Positions 22,739 through 34,284 of a stretch of DNA of 49,534 nt are shown here, in pieces; position 1 is the stretch's first letter; the number at the start of each line of letters is the position of its first letter. Source of the stretch: Geosiphon pyriformis (Eukaryota; Glomeromycota; Glomeromycetes; Archaeosporales; Geosiphonaceae). Where the stretch lies: NCBI GenBank assembly GCA_016748015.1, contig JAAOMT010000021.1:17679-67212 (forward strand), given 5' to 3'. The notes under the pieces are model-generated. The model saw only the letters and a program-made list of their open reading frames with translations. It was not told where the DNA came from and did no database searches. Position numbers and translations under genes: made by a program.

Positions 22739-23712
22739 TTATAGTTCAAGAAATACAGATTCACGGCGGTATTTTAAACTTGTTTTCTGTCGCATCTTTT
22801 CATAACATTGTTGGGGACTTCTTGTAGGTACAGCCTCCGAAATCTTTTGAAGATTTCTGCCAAATCTTTTGACTGCTTCACTTAAATCATGTATTTCTAT
22901 ATTATTCCATTTTCCACTATTGAACTTCCTTTGAACTTTCGGGGAATTGTAATAATTTTTTTTAATAAATTCTAAAGGTCGCCCAGGTATTAATTCTTGA
23001 ATTTCTTCCCAATTTTCATTGCACTGTCCCGCTTTCTCAGCCAATATTTTGAATTCCTCAGACGTCCAATAACCCATTTTACTCCCTGGTGCCAAGTAGC
23101 GGATATATTTCTGTCGTATGAGCTTAGGAGGCCTTTGAAGAATATGACTTATTTTTGTCCATTTTTTGCCATGTGTCTGAACTAAATTGCGCACTTGTTC
23201 ATCTTCATTTTTAGTCCAGGGGCCACGTTTAGGTTCCGCTAAAACACCGTGATACCGACTCTTTAAACTGCTAGCACTTCTTTTGGGAAAACAGCCAGTT
23301 AAAAATATAGATTTCCAATTGATTTTACCATGGATCAAATGTTTTTTGACAGCCAATTGTAGCTCCTCATCCTCTTCAAGTGTCCAATTCTTTTCCTTTC
23401 TGGCTAATCTATCAATAATACTCTCACCAGTTCTTAATCTATATAATTTATTTTGCAGTGCTAGGATTGTTCTTGATTGAAAATATTTCTGAGAAATCAA
23501 CTTCCAATTTGAACCGTACTTCTTTTGTAGCTCAATGAGGGTGTTTTTTTCTTCGGAAGTCCAGTTCTGACGATGTCTTAACGCAGAAATTTTATGATCT
23601 TCTTGGCTAGTAACCATCAGCTAATTCATAAGTGAATAAGATAACTTTTTTATTTATTGAATGCGGATTATTTGCAGTAGCTTACCTCCTTTTTATTTAA
23701 ATTCAGTTTCAT
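22739..23712 (-). CDS. Type II multi-repeat Myb/SANT DNA-binding protein (intact copy)
   Basis: Main exon 22739-23620. A 27-nt leader exon (23686-23712, MKLNLNKKE) joins in frame across a 65-nt intron (gtaagc...aattag), giving 302 residues; translation could instead start at ATG 23617. Myb/SANT repeats in order: QNWTSEEKNTLIELQKKYGS, KNWTLEEDEELQLAVKKHLI (with a long insertion before the last helix), RGPWTKNEDEQVRNLVQTHG, GYWTSEEFKILAEKAGQCNE and a weaker GKWNNIEIHDLSEAVKRFGR. Tandem repeats with spaced Trp residues bind DNA, so it is probably a nuclear factor. SNAPc-like or lineage-specific Myb proteins are the nearest types I know. It lies downstream of the intact type I gene on the same strand, and no break is seen. 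Confidence 0.85.
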
Positions 23713-25847
23713 TAAATTTAACCAAATACAAATAGTAAAACCTGTGGTATAATTAGAACGCAATTTGATTGTGACTTGCATAGTTTTGTGATTGAAAAAA
23801 AAATAAGTGATAAACAAATATTTTGAGTGCAAAATTCTTTATTTATATAGATGACCAATATGTAGATCAAGTTAGGGAAGATCAGAACTAATAAAGTAAG
23901 AAGAGATGGGAACTGATATGCTAAAACATTAATTATATATTTATATTATAAATGTATTGTACTTAGTTTATTTTTGAATTTTCAGTTTAAAATATTGTTT
24001 TGTAATTCACTACCAAGTAAAAAAATCATTCAATTAAAAATCCAAGCTTTTTAATGGGTTAAACAATTTCAATTCGTCTCATTTTGTTTGTTTGTTCTTG
24101 TAATTTGATACAGTTATTTTAATATTGTGAATTAAAAATTGTCACATCAAAATATCTTGTAAATTATTTAACTTTCATTATAAATCAAAAGCAGAAGTTA
24201 GAATTCGTGGTTATATTACCAATCTGAAATTTTATTGCCCTTTCTATTCAAAAAAACAAATACTGCCGCAAAGAGACTACTGAGTAATATTATCTCTAAG
24301 TTTTTAGTTCAAAATTAATTACAACAAATTTGCATAAAATCCAGAACTCATTCATATAGTTGATGTTTAGTGTTTTTAGGCTTAATTTTTTTCTTAATGA
24401 ATCGAAACTAGCCTTTTCAGAGATTAATGATTGGTTAAAATAATGCAAGAATTAAAAATTCAATTTTCCCAGTTTTAATGATATGTCTCAAACATCTTCT
24501 CGGTTTAAAATAATACCAGCATGAAATTGCTAGCATTTTTTAATTATCAAAGATAAAAATTTTAAGACATATTGTAGTCATAATAATAGATTTCGATTTC
24601 ACAAATTAAATAATATATTTGTGTATGAAGCGCAATCATTGTCTCCAGTATAAAAAGTGCCAAGAATGTCCCCTATTGTTCCCGCTCCCGAAAGCCCAAT
24701 TACCTGCAATAGTAGCATTTTTATAGCCTTAAAAACAATGGAAAACATCGGTATATGTGAAACTAAATGGATTTTTGAATTTCAAGAGCATCGATCCTTC
24801 AATCCCATTTTGAACTGATCCTACTAATAAATACACCGTTTGAGCTGGAGGTTTTTCAGTGGAGTTATAATTAATTTAGTATGGAATTAACCTTTTAAGC
24901 ATTAGGTTCCGAATTTTCAGTTATCTAACATAAATTTTCGGCACTATGATGGCCTAATCCTCGGCCTTGACAACTGGATGTTGCCGGAAACAATAATAGG
25001 CTAAGAACATTTTCTGAAAAGTTTTTATATAATCTTTTTCTCTTAACATTGGTCATATCTGATATCTAAAACGGTTGGATGACGATTAAATCAAACTCAC
25101 GAGTAAAAATAGGATTGCATTTCTGTGGATTTCACTTTGCAGACACACAATCCTTCGTTGTATATGTGAGAGTCGCTGAGGAAAATTTTAGTTGATTTGG
25201 AATTTATAATCGAAAATTGCTTCACTAACTGCTATTTTCGATGGAGAATAATTTTGAACATGAGAGTTTAATTACTTAAACTTCCTTTCAGGATGATTAG
25301 GCAAGAAGCTTTGCCATACTTTAAATAAAGTTTTTCGATTCCCAAATATTTTTATAGCAATAGGCTGTTCTATTACCTAGCTTTAATCAGCTAATATCTC
25401 CAATATTAATATCTGAGTTTATGGTGGTTTCAAATTTTGAAATTAATTATTTAACAAGTTCCTTAGTAAATTTATTGATTGTTAGATAGAATTGAGTTTT
25501 TCAAAAAACTCATAAATCGCTATAAAATGTTTTTTAATATGGTAAGAATAGAAACCCTTTGGAACATGTTCTTAAATTTGTATCTCTCTTAGGAATCTTT
25601 TAATAAAGTAAAAAAAAAGGTTCTGAATATATTTTTAGGTTTTTTCTTCAATAAAAGGATAAAAGTACTTTACGAAGCCTACCTTTTCAGAATTTGTCAT
25701 TAATTTACTGGCAATGAGATAAAAATTTGAAACATTTATGTTATGGATCTAAATCAGCTGGCTATGAAGAGCTTAGAATGAATTTTGAATATGAACAGAT
25801 GAGTCTATATATTATTAAGAGTATTTGAAAAAAAAGATCCATTCCTA
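23713..25847. other. AT-rich spacer between type I and type II Myb genes of cassette 1
   Basis: No gene is seen. The spacer is a diverged direct copy of about 31.85-34.28 kb: gcaaaattctttattta at both 23830 and 31950, and catatctgatatctaaaacgg at 25054 against 33410. Its first part would hold the promoter of the type II gene. Confidence 0.6.
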
Positions 25848-26743
25848 TTAAATTTTAGAAAATTTATTGATCAAATCAGAGTCTTTTATCTCTACTGAAT
25901 TCCATTTTCCCCTTATTTGAATTTTGGGTGAATAACGACAATGGTTTCTTATATGATCTAAGGATCTTCCTGGGAGTAATCGCTGTATTTGTTCCCAATT
26001 CTCACCATGAACTTGAAAAGCCTTAGCTAATTGCTGAAACTCTTCGTTTGTCCATCGACTCCTTTTAATCCCAGGTGCCAAGTAGTTATTGTAATGTGAT
26101 TGAATTGAGCGAGGGAGTCTTTGAATAATATGACTTATTTCTGTCCATTTTTTTCCATGGCTCTGCACTAAATTCAAAAGTTTTTCATCTTCTTCCTTGG
26201 TCCATCGACCACGTTTTGGTTGCGCTAAAACATGACGATACCGATCGAATAAGTCATTACTATTTCTTCCAGGAAAACGTCCATTTAACAAAATAGTTTT
26301 CCAATCAATCTTTTTATTGAATGATTGTCGTATAACAGCTATGTACAACTCTTTATCCTCTTCCGGTGTCCACTTTTTTGAATTTAGGGTAAGTTTCTGA
26401 TTGATAGTTCCTCCATTAGCTGTTAATCTATACCATTTATTTTTGACAGATTTAGCTGTTCTTAATGGAAATTGCTTTTGTGAAATTAATTCCCATTTTG
26501 AACCGAAAATTTTATATGCCTCAAGAAGGGCTTTAGTTTCTTCAAGGCTCCATCTTTGATTAACTCTTGATAAAATAGTGTTTATATTATCTAGTATTTT
26601 GGGAAACTGCCGGCTAATAGTAAAGATAAAATCAGATGAATTCGAAATTGGTTAAGATTTTTAGCGACTTACTTTAGTTTCCTTAAAGTCAACCATACGC
26701 AAAGGGCGAGACCTATTGTGTTACTGGTTTGCGGTTTTAACAT
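25848..26743 (-). CDS. Type I four-repeat Myb/SANT protein (intact copy B)
   Basis: Exon 1 26673-26743 from ATG, intron 26614-26672 (gt...ag, 59 nt), exon 2 25848-26613: 278 residues. Repeats: QRWSLEETKALLEAYKIFGS, KKWTPEEDKELYIAVIRQSF (insert NKKIDWKTILLNGRFPGR), RGRWTKEEDEKLLNLVQSHG, SRWTNEEFQQLAKAFQVHGE with NWEQIQRLLPGRS. It has the DNA-binding Myb/SANT fold. The N-terminus is a hydrophobic stretch (NTIGLALCVWLTLRKL) before the repeats, odd for a nuclear factor. The frame stays open upstream to an acceptor-like ttattag at about 26889, and that part is conserved in copy D, so the true start may be on an earlier exon. It is the only type I copy here without a break. Confidence 0.82.
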
Positions 26744-26957
26744 AAGATTATTGTAACTCAAGAGATTGGAAACTATTTTTTTTTCTAATCTCTGTTTATA
26801 GCTGTAAACATGTCGCCGATCATCTTGATTTGCTAAAAACAAATAAATCCTTTGTTCTCTGTCAACGCCAGCTGCAGTGATCCTTTCCAAGCTAATAATT
26901 AATCATCTTCAATAAAACTTATAAAAAAAATTTCGTCGCTTTTGATCAATTCATTTA

Positions 26958-26985
26958 CAGTTTGGTTAGAAAAAAATTGGAAAAA
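26958..26985 (+). repeat. Left terminal inverted repeat of the mariner element
   Basis: It begins CAGTTTGGTTAGAAAAAAAT directly after a TA and is matched, with about two or three differences, by the reverse complement of 28259-28286 (CAGTCTGGTAAGAAAAAAAT). Confidence 0.9.
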
Positions 26986-27134
26986 TATGAATCTACTAAG
27001 ATTGCGTTTGGTTTAACCATTTTTGGTAAGTTTTGTGATGGTAAAAATGGAAACAGAATATTAGATAAGTGGCTGAGCTCTAAAAAATTTTTTTGTGTAT
27101 TAACTAATAGTTTTTTTTAAAACTTGTTTTTGAA

Positions 27135-28165
27135 ATGCCGACTTCAAAGCAAGAAACGCAACGGCAAGTTGTATTACATTTTTGGAAGCAAGGAATACGA
27201 AAGGCGAAAGAAATACAGAATAAAACGAATATACCCCTTTCTACAATCTATAATATCCTCGAAAAACTCAAAAAAAAAGGAACAATAAAGCATGCAGGTG
27301 GTAATGGTCGGCCAAGAAAGATTACGGGAAATGCTTCGAAAGTATTAGAGCAGATTATTCATAGAGATTCCTCAGTTTCGTCTAGATATTTAGCAATAAA
27401 GTTGGCTAAGAAGAGAATAAATGTTTCTCATGTTACTATTCAAAACCATTTATCCAACCTTAATTATAAAAAAAGTCTTCCTAGAGCAACTCCAATCCTG
27501 ACCAAAGAGCATAAGTGAAAACGTGTAGAATAGGCCAAAAAACACCTGAATGACGATTGAAAAAGAACAGTTTTTACTGACGAAACATCTTTTCAACTTT
27601 TTCAAAACACGGTAAAACGTTGGCATAAAGGTACTCGACTAATTCGTCCTATGCCTAAAGATCGAACAAAAATTCTCGCGTGGGGGGGGGGGGGGGGGGG
27701 GGGGGGTNNNNNNNNNNNNNNNNNNNNGGGGGGGGGTGGTTTCTACGAAAAAGGAAAGACTAGTTTATTCTATTTCGTTCAAATAATGAATTTTCAATTT
27801 TATATAGATATTCTTCGTAACCACTTACCTGAAATTAGAGCAATGCTTGGGGATAATTGGCGATTCCAACAAGATAATGACCCCAAGCATACTAGCAAGC
27901 TTGCCAAAGAGTTTATTGCTGAGAATACAACTGATTTGTTGGGGTGCCATCTAATAGTCCCGACTTAAACCCAATAGAAAACCTTTGGGCTATTGTTAAA
28001 AAGAATGTAGAAAAAAGAATGCCTCAAAATCGTAGTGAATTAGAGAGATTTATAGGGGAAGAGTGGCAAGATATTCCTGAATCTACCTTAATTGGGTTAG
28101 TAGGATCAATGAGGCAGCGTTGTGAAATGATAATTGAGACAAATGGTGAAAGAATTTCCTATTAA
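27135..28165 (+). pseudogene. Tc1/mariner transposase, broken
   Basis: The N-terminal 127 residues (27135-27518) hold helix-turn-helix DNA-binding motifs (IPLSTIYNILEKLKKKGTIK and GNGRPRKIT). Then come TGA 27516, TAG 27531 and TGA 27558; the last two fall at the conserved Trp of VE-W-AKKH and DD-W-KRTVFTDE. Catalytic residues are still visible: D in VFTDET, D in FQQDNDPKH, and E in SPDLNPIENLW, a DD34E layout. A frameshift near 27940 separates the second and third of these. A poly-G/N stretch interrupts the motif KILAWG...FYEKGKTSLFYF. It cannot encode an active enzyme. Confidence 0.92.
27682..27736. other. Poly-G tract with a 20-N assembly gap
   Basis: 25 G, one T, 20 N (27708-27727), then 9 G, all inside the transposase coding sequence where family logic expects only a short W-G-x-F join. 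This is most likely a sequencing or gap-filling artefact rather than a real G run. Confidence 0.85.
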
Positions 28166-28258
28166 TTTTTTTTAATAAAATTATATGGTATTTGATTTTC
28201 TAATAATAGTTGTTTTATGTAATTTGATACATTAGTTAAGACATAGTAATTGTTTTTA

Positions 28259-28286
28259 TATTTCCAATTTTTTTCTTACCAGACTG
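28259..28286 (-). repeat. Right terminal inverted repeat of the mariner element
   Basis: It ends ...cttaccagactg followed by TA, and reads outward as the near-perfect inverse of the left end. Confidence 0.9.
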
Positions 28287-28288
28287 TA

Positions 28289-30905
28289 TGATGAAGATTA
28301 GTTTACTTAAATGAATAAAATTTATTGAGCAAAAATATTCCATATTGAACTTTAAATAAAACCTTGATCTAGCAGTTTAGCAATCTACATAAAATAAACT
28401 TTCAAGGGGAATAATAAAGAATTTTTCTGTAAAGATGTTTTGATAGATATAAGTTTTAATATGTTTATGTGAATAATATTCCTCTTTTCATCTCAAGTTT
28501 AAAAGTTTCTTATTTTTACTCGAGGGTTCAATTATTTAAAGCCGTACTTCTTACAAACTTCAATTTAGAATTTTTAAATGCTAAAATTTCTCTCCATTCT
28601 CCCAATATCTTTTAAATTTAAATTTATTTTTCACTGAGTGGAAATTTCAATAAAAAGAATCATTTTTTAGCTTTAATAGAGCAAGATTTCACTTAATTTT
28701 ATCATAATTATTCATATTGTTAACGTTAAAGAACAAAATTTTCTTAAGCAACAACAAATAAGAATATGATGGAATTTGAAAGATAATTTATGGTTTTTCA
28801 TAGAAAGAAATATTTAGCCTAAAAAATTACTAGCTTAAGATAATACCAGAAATAGACTTTAATAAATCATTTTTATTATTATTGAGATTTATTTAGAATG
28901 GTTGAAAATTTATTTCATTATTGAAATAAAATTACTAGGATATTTAAAAATTTTAGTTCATTAATTAGCTTGAATAGGGTCGGTTAAAATCACATATTTT
29001 CTTGTAAGCACATTACATCGTTTCAATTTAAGCAAAATTAAAGCTATTAGCATTTTAATTGCTCTGAATTTTGTAGTACTCCATACTTCCTAAGGAGTCA
29101 CTCACCTAATAACGAAAATATAAAGGGAGATTTCATATATGTCTACAAGTGGCTGCTGGAGAAATGTAGAATTTATCTAAAAATTTTCGGTTTATTAAAA
29201 TTAAATTTTTATCTAGTTTAGATTTTAGAAAACTTTATTATGTTAATTTTGAAAATAATTTCTTAGGCCGCAGTCTCTCGAAGAAGGTAGTAAAAATTTA
29301 TGAATGCGGTATTAGATATATTATTAAAAGGGCTACCAGCTTTAAATCACACTCCAAAAATCATTTGATACCTAGAGTTAATGGAGCCGATTGACAGACA
29401 AAGAGTTAAATCATAGTGAGGATCGGGGATCAAATACTGCAATGCCAGAAAGATCTTTTGTTGAATAAAGAAAATGGTACTTTATCGAAACAAAGTATAA
29501 ATCTACTAAATTTGTAATGCAGAAAGTAAAATTCAGTCGAGATAAAAATTTAACTCAAGATATGTAAAAAATACGGCGAAATATGGAAATAATTTCAGAG
29601 GCAGTAAATACAATAAATTACTAAATTTCATAACTTTTTTAAATGGTTTACAGAATTTTTTTTCACTACACATTTATATTTCTTTTGACAAATTTTATGA
29701 AAAAACTTAAAAAATAAGTTTTTATATCAATAGAAATCTGATGATTCTTTCTATAGTACATTTATTTAATTTGATATTATTGGCTGTATTAAATCATCTA
29801 CTTTTGGGTTTAGATAATTAAATAAATCTCTTGTTTTTGTGTACAGCTCTTGGGTAAAAAATATGCTCTTGTAAGCGATTATTTATTTAAAAGAGTTGTA
29901 GAAGGCATCATCGGTTTTTATGCGTAAAGCCTTAATGTAAAAAAAATATTCAGGATTTTTGATTATCTTTTAATATAAAATAAGAAATCACAGTTAATTC
30001 CAATTAGCAAATAAAAGGCTTCGATCTTTTTATGTAATATATATTTTTTATTTAATTTTCAAAAATACTTTTGATCAAAACTAGTTTTATCAATTTTTGC
30101 TTTTAAAAAATTATTATTAATTGATTTGGTTTTTTATAAGTTTAAACTTTGAAGTTGTCTAAAAGATTATAAGCTTAAAAATGGCAAAATCTTACAATAC
30201 AAACAACAAACACTAGTATTAAAATAAATGATCTCTTTAGTATAAAGAATTTCAGAATTTATGCTATTAATCGACTATTTTAGAAATTTCAAAAATGATT
30301 AATCAAAGCTCATTATTGATATTATTTTTAATCATTGGTTTCAAAATTTATTTAACAAGAAATAATGAGAGCCCGGTTAAAATTTGAATGATACTTTGAA
30401 AATATTTTCTCAAAAATATTATAGAAATTAAAGTGGACTAAAAAGAATATTGCTTATTTAAATTTTTTCAACCTTTTGAATTCAATTTCTATGAATTTAG
30501 ATTCTTTTAAAAAAAATCTGAAACTTCCAGGCATAAAATTACAAATTAGCAAGCAACATAAGATTAATGGAACTTATAATTCGTATTCATTTTTTATTTT
30601 TGTTTCTAAAATAAGAAACCCAAATGAGAAACAATTTATATCTATTATTCGGAGTTCATTTTTTTGTCTATTTTTATTCAGATCTAGAAATATATGTCAA
30701 AAAATTGCTTACAAAAATATCTTTCACAAAATTCAGGTTCCAATAAATTATTTTTATTAGATTTATTTAAACTTAAATGTTTTAACTAAACTCCCTCATT
30801 ATTAGAAGAGTTGTTTATCTTTCATCTCGGCTCTTCTATCCCAATTTAATTCTATCCAATCTCCCTTATAAAAAGATCAAAAAAGCCCATACTTTATAAG
30901 AATTT
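28289..30905. other. AT-rich spacer; first part is duplicated at 35.4-36.5 kb
   Basis: 28290-29560 is a diverged direct copy of about 35415-36520 (gaagattagtttacttaaat; aaagatcttttgttgaataa at 29450 and 36480). It also matches the 18.2-18.8 kb region in inverse. 29.6-30.9 kb is plain A/T-rich DNA. The plus ORF at 30476-30760 is Phe/Ile/Lys/Asn-rich with no domain. No gene is supported. Confidence 0.6.
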
Positions 30906-31832
30906 TTACTTGTTTCCATGCATCCTTCGATAACATTTTTGAAGACTTTTCGTAGTTACAGCCTCTGAAAGCTTTTGAAAATTTCTACCAAATCTTTTGA
31001 CTGCTTCACTTAAATCATGTATTTCTATATCATTCCATTTTCCACTATTGAACTTCCTTTGAACTTTTGACGAATTATAATAAATTCTTTTAATATCCCT
31101 TAAAAATCGCCCGGGTATTAATTCCTGAATTTCGTTCCAATTTTCATTCAACTTTCCCGCCTCCTCGGCTAATATTTTGAATTTCTCAGGTGTTCAACGA
31201 CCAATTTTGCTCACTGGTGCCAAGTAGCGGATATAGTGGATTCGTATGAGCGCAAAGGGCCCCTGAAGAATATGACTTATTTTCGACCATTTTTTGTCAT
31301 GTGTCTAAACTAAATTGCTCAGTTTTTCATATTCATCGTTAATCCATGGCCCACGTTTCGGTTCCGTTAAATGATCGTAATATCGACTTGTTAAACTTTT
31401 AACACTTCTTTTAGGGAAACAGCCTGTTAAAAATATAGATTTCCAATCGATCCTACCATGGATTAAATTTTTTTTGACCGCTAATTGCAGCTTCTTATCC
31501 TCTTTAAGTGTCCATCTCGGCACCTGTCCGGTTAATCTATCATCAATAATACTTTCGCCAGTTTTTAAGCTATAAAATTTATTTTTCAGAGCTTGGATCG
31601 TTCTTGATTGAAAATATTTCTGAGAAATCAGCTTCCAGTTTGAACCGTACTTCAATGAGGTTTTTTTTTTCTTCCGAAGTCCAGTTCTGACGATGTCTTA
31701 ACCCAGAAATTTTATGACCACCTTGGCTAGTAACCATCAGCTAATTCATAAGGAAATAAGAGAACTTTTCTATTTATTGAAAGCGGATTATTTGCATTAG
31801 CTTACCTCCTTTTTACTTAAATTCAGTTTCAT
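30906..31832 (-). pseudogene. Type II Myb gene, cassette 2 copy, broken
   Basis: The leader exon (31806-31832, MKLNLSKKE), the intron and the start of the main exon (31740) are conserved. A run of ten A residues at 31661-31670 with a deletion shifts the frame inside repeat 1. Then a CAG to TAG change (31305-31307, in the motif LVQTHGKKW) and a TGG to TGA change (31194-31196, first Trp of repeat 4) stop it again. Pieces such as KYGSNWKLISQKYFQSRTIQ and NFNSGKW-like FNSGKWNDIEIHDLSEAVKR remain clear. It is non-functional. Confidence 0.88.
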
Positions 31833-34284
31833 TAAATTAGACCAAATACAAATAGTAAAACTTATGATATAATTAGAATGTAATTTGGTCATAACTTACA
31901 TATTTTTGTGATTGAAAAAAAATAAAAGGGATAAGCCAATGTTTTCATTGCAAAATTCTTTATTTTATATTGATGATCAACGTGTCGATCAAAAAAATTA
32001 TGAAAAAACAAAAGTATTCAATTATATTCTAGCACGATAGATAAAAAATAACAGTTGATATTTAAACTTGAATAAGATTCGCAATTTTTTCCTTATTAAA
32101 AATGAAGCTATATAGTGATTGTAAATTTTAAATGTATACCATTTTATTTATTAACCAGTGTTTGAAAAGATTAATCTTATCAAAAATATTGCTTTGAAAA
32201 ATCAATTGATAATATTAAAAATTAACTTTTGCAAATCTATGTTTTTTCGATAATTAATTTTTTTTGTTTTGAATAATTAATATTAAAATATTTTAAAATA
32301 TTCAGTGCTTATTAAATTTATTGTAGCTAAAGTATAGATTTTATATAACTTTTTGCTAGATTTGGCTAAAAGGTTTAAATTAATTTTAAGCAATTTAATA
32401 AATATAACATATTTATTCAATTATATTTCATAAAAAAAATAAAATTGCTAATTGTTAATTAGTTTTTAGTTCAAAATTTATTATAACAAATTTGCATAAA
32501 ATCAGATATTTAAGACATTTTATTGTCATTGAAAACCAGAAGACTTTATATAATTGACAGATTATTGATTGGTTAGAATGATCTGAGAATTGAAAATATA
32601 TATCTTTCGGTGAAATAGGGTATGTCTTAAACATCATCTCGGCTTAAAATAATACCAATATAAATTTTTTTTAATTTTTTAATTATCAAAGATAAAATTT
32701 TAAGATATATTATAGTCATAATAATAGATTTCAATTTCACAAACTTCATAATATAATTGCGCGTGAGACGCTATTATTGTCTGTAGTATAAAAAGTGCCA
32801 TAAATTTCGCCTATTACCGTTTTCAATGTAAAATTGCCGTTTGCGAAAGGCAAATTAGCTGCAATCCTAGCATTTTAATAGTAGAGAAATAACAAAAAAT
32901 ACTTGACTCTTAAAAAACAATGGAAAATATCGGTATATGAGAAAACTAAATGCATTTTTGAATTTCAAGAGTATCGATCCTTTAATATATATTTTGTAAC
33001 ATACTGAACTGATCCTACTAATGAATACACAATTTAAGTTGGAAGTTTTTCAATGAAGGTAGAATTAATTTAGAGAATTTTACATTTTAAGTAATAGGTT
33101 CCGAATGTTAAATTATTTGAAATATATTTTAGGAACATTTTCATAGATACTTTTTCAAATTTGATTCACACTATGAAAAATCCTGAAACTGTTCTAGAAG
33201 AAAATTTCAGGACTTTTCAAGCGACAATAAAGTAAATGATGGAGTCAATTATAATGAATGGATTTTATCAGAGTATTTAAAGAATATTAACAAAATTCTA
33301 AAAGGAATGTTCGACACTGTGACAACCTATTGCTCGGCCTTGACAATTAGATGTTCCTGAAACGATAATGGGAAAAGATTTTATATTATATTTTAGTCTA
33401 ATGATTTGTCATATCTGACATCTAAAACGGTTGGATGACGATTGAATCAAATTTGCGAGTAAATTAGGATTGCTTTTCTGTGGATTTCACTCTGCAGACA
33501 CACAATCCTTCGTTGTATATGTGAGACTGATTTACCGAGTCGCTGGTGTTATGGAAGGATTTCCCTAGAAAATTTTAGGTGCTTTGAAATTTATAATCTA
33601 AAATTGCTCCACTAACTGCCGAATAATACCAAAGCTTCTGTTATTTTCGATGGATAAATAATTTTAAACTTTACTATTCATGAGAGTTTAATTACTTAAA
33701 CTTCCATTTAGGATGATTAGGCTAGAAGCTTTATTATACTTTAATTAAGTTTTTTTTCGATTTCCATGTATTTTTATAGCAATAGGCTGTTCTATTACCT
33801 AGCTTTAATCAGCTAATATCTCCAATGTTAATACTTTCTTAAAATTTGAGTCTATAGCTGGTCAAAATTTCAACATTAAAATCAATTCTTTAATAAGTTG
33901 CTTAATAGAATTATTGATTATTAGATAGAATTATAAAGTTATTTAGAAAAACTCATAAATCACTATTAAACGTTTTTTAATATGGTTAGAATAGAACATG
34001 TTCTTAAATTTTTATAACTCTTAGGAATCTTTTATTAAAGTAAAAAAAAGGTTTCTGAATATATATTTAAGTTTTTTCTTCAATAAAAAGATAAAAGTAC
34101 TTTATGAAGCCTACCTTTTCAGAATTTGTTAATAATTTACTGGAAATGATAAAAAATAGAAACATTTATGTTATGGATCTAAATCAGCAGGCTAAGATGA
34201 GCTTTGAACAAGTCATGAATTTTGAATCTGAACAGATAAGTCTATTTATTATTAAGAGTATTTGAAAAAAAAGATCCATTCCTA
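31833..34284. other. AT-rich spacer between Myb genes of cassette 2
   Basis: It copies 23.7-25.85 kb with many small insertions and deletions. The 60-residue minus ORF at 32455-32637 lies in this repeat and shows no domain. No gene is supported. Confidence 0.6.

Larger units (their letters stand above)
26958..28286 (+). mobile_element. Tc1/mariner DNA transposon (DD34E type), degraded
   Basis: 1329 bp bounded by inverted repeats of about 28 bp and by TA dinucleotides on both sides (26956-26957 and 28287-28288), the target-site duplication of this superfamily. It contains one broken transposase gene. It sits upstream of the intact type I Myb gene. The matching place in cassette 2 (near 35415) lacks it, reading gatcaattgaagattag, so insertion followed the cassette duplication. 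The length is normal for Tc1/mariner. Confidence 0.92.
22739..29560 (-). repeat. Myb cassette 1 (segmental duplication unit)
   Basis: Type I gene, spacer, type II gene and upstream flank, plus the later mariner insertion. It is a diverged direct repeat of 30906-36520. Similarity covers exons, introns and intergenic spacers, so the copy was made at DNA level. Confidence 0.8.

Noticed and set aside
22997-23480. Plus-strand ORFs inside the type II Myb gene
   Set aside because: Shadows of the 292-codon minus-strand frame.
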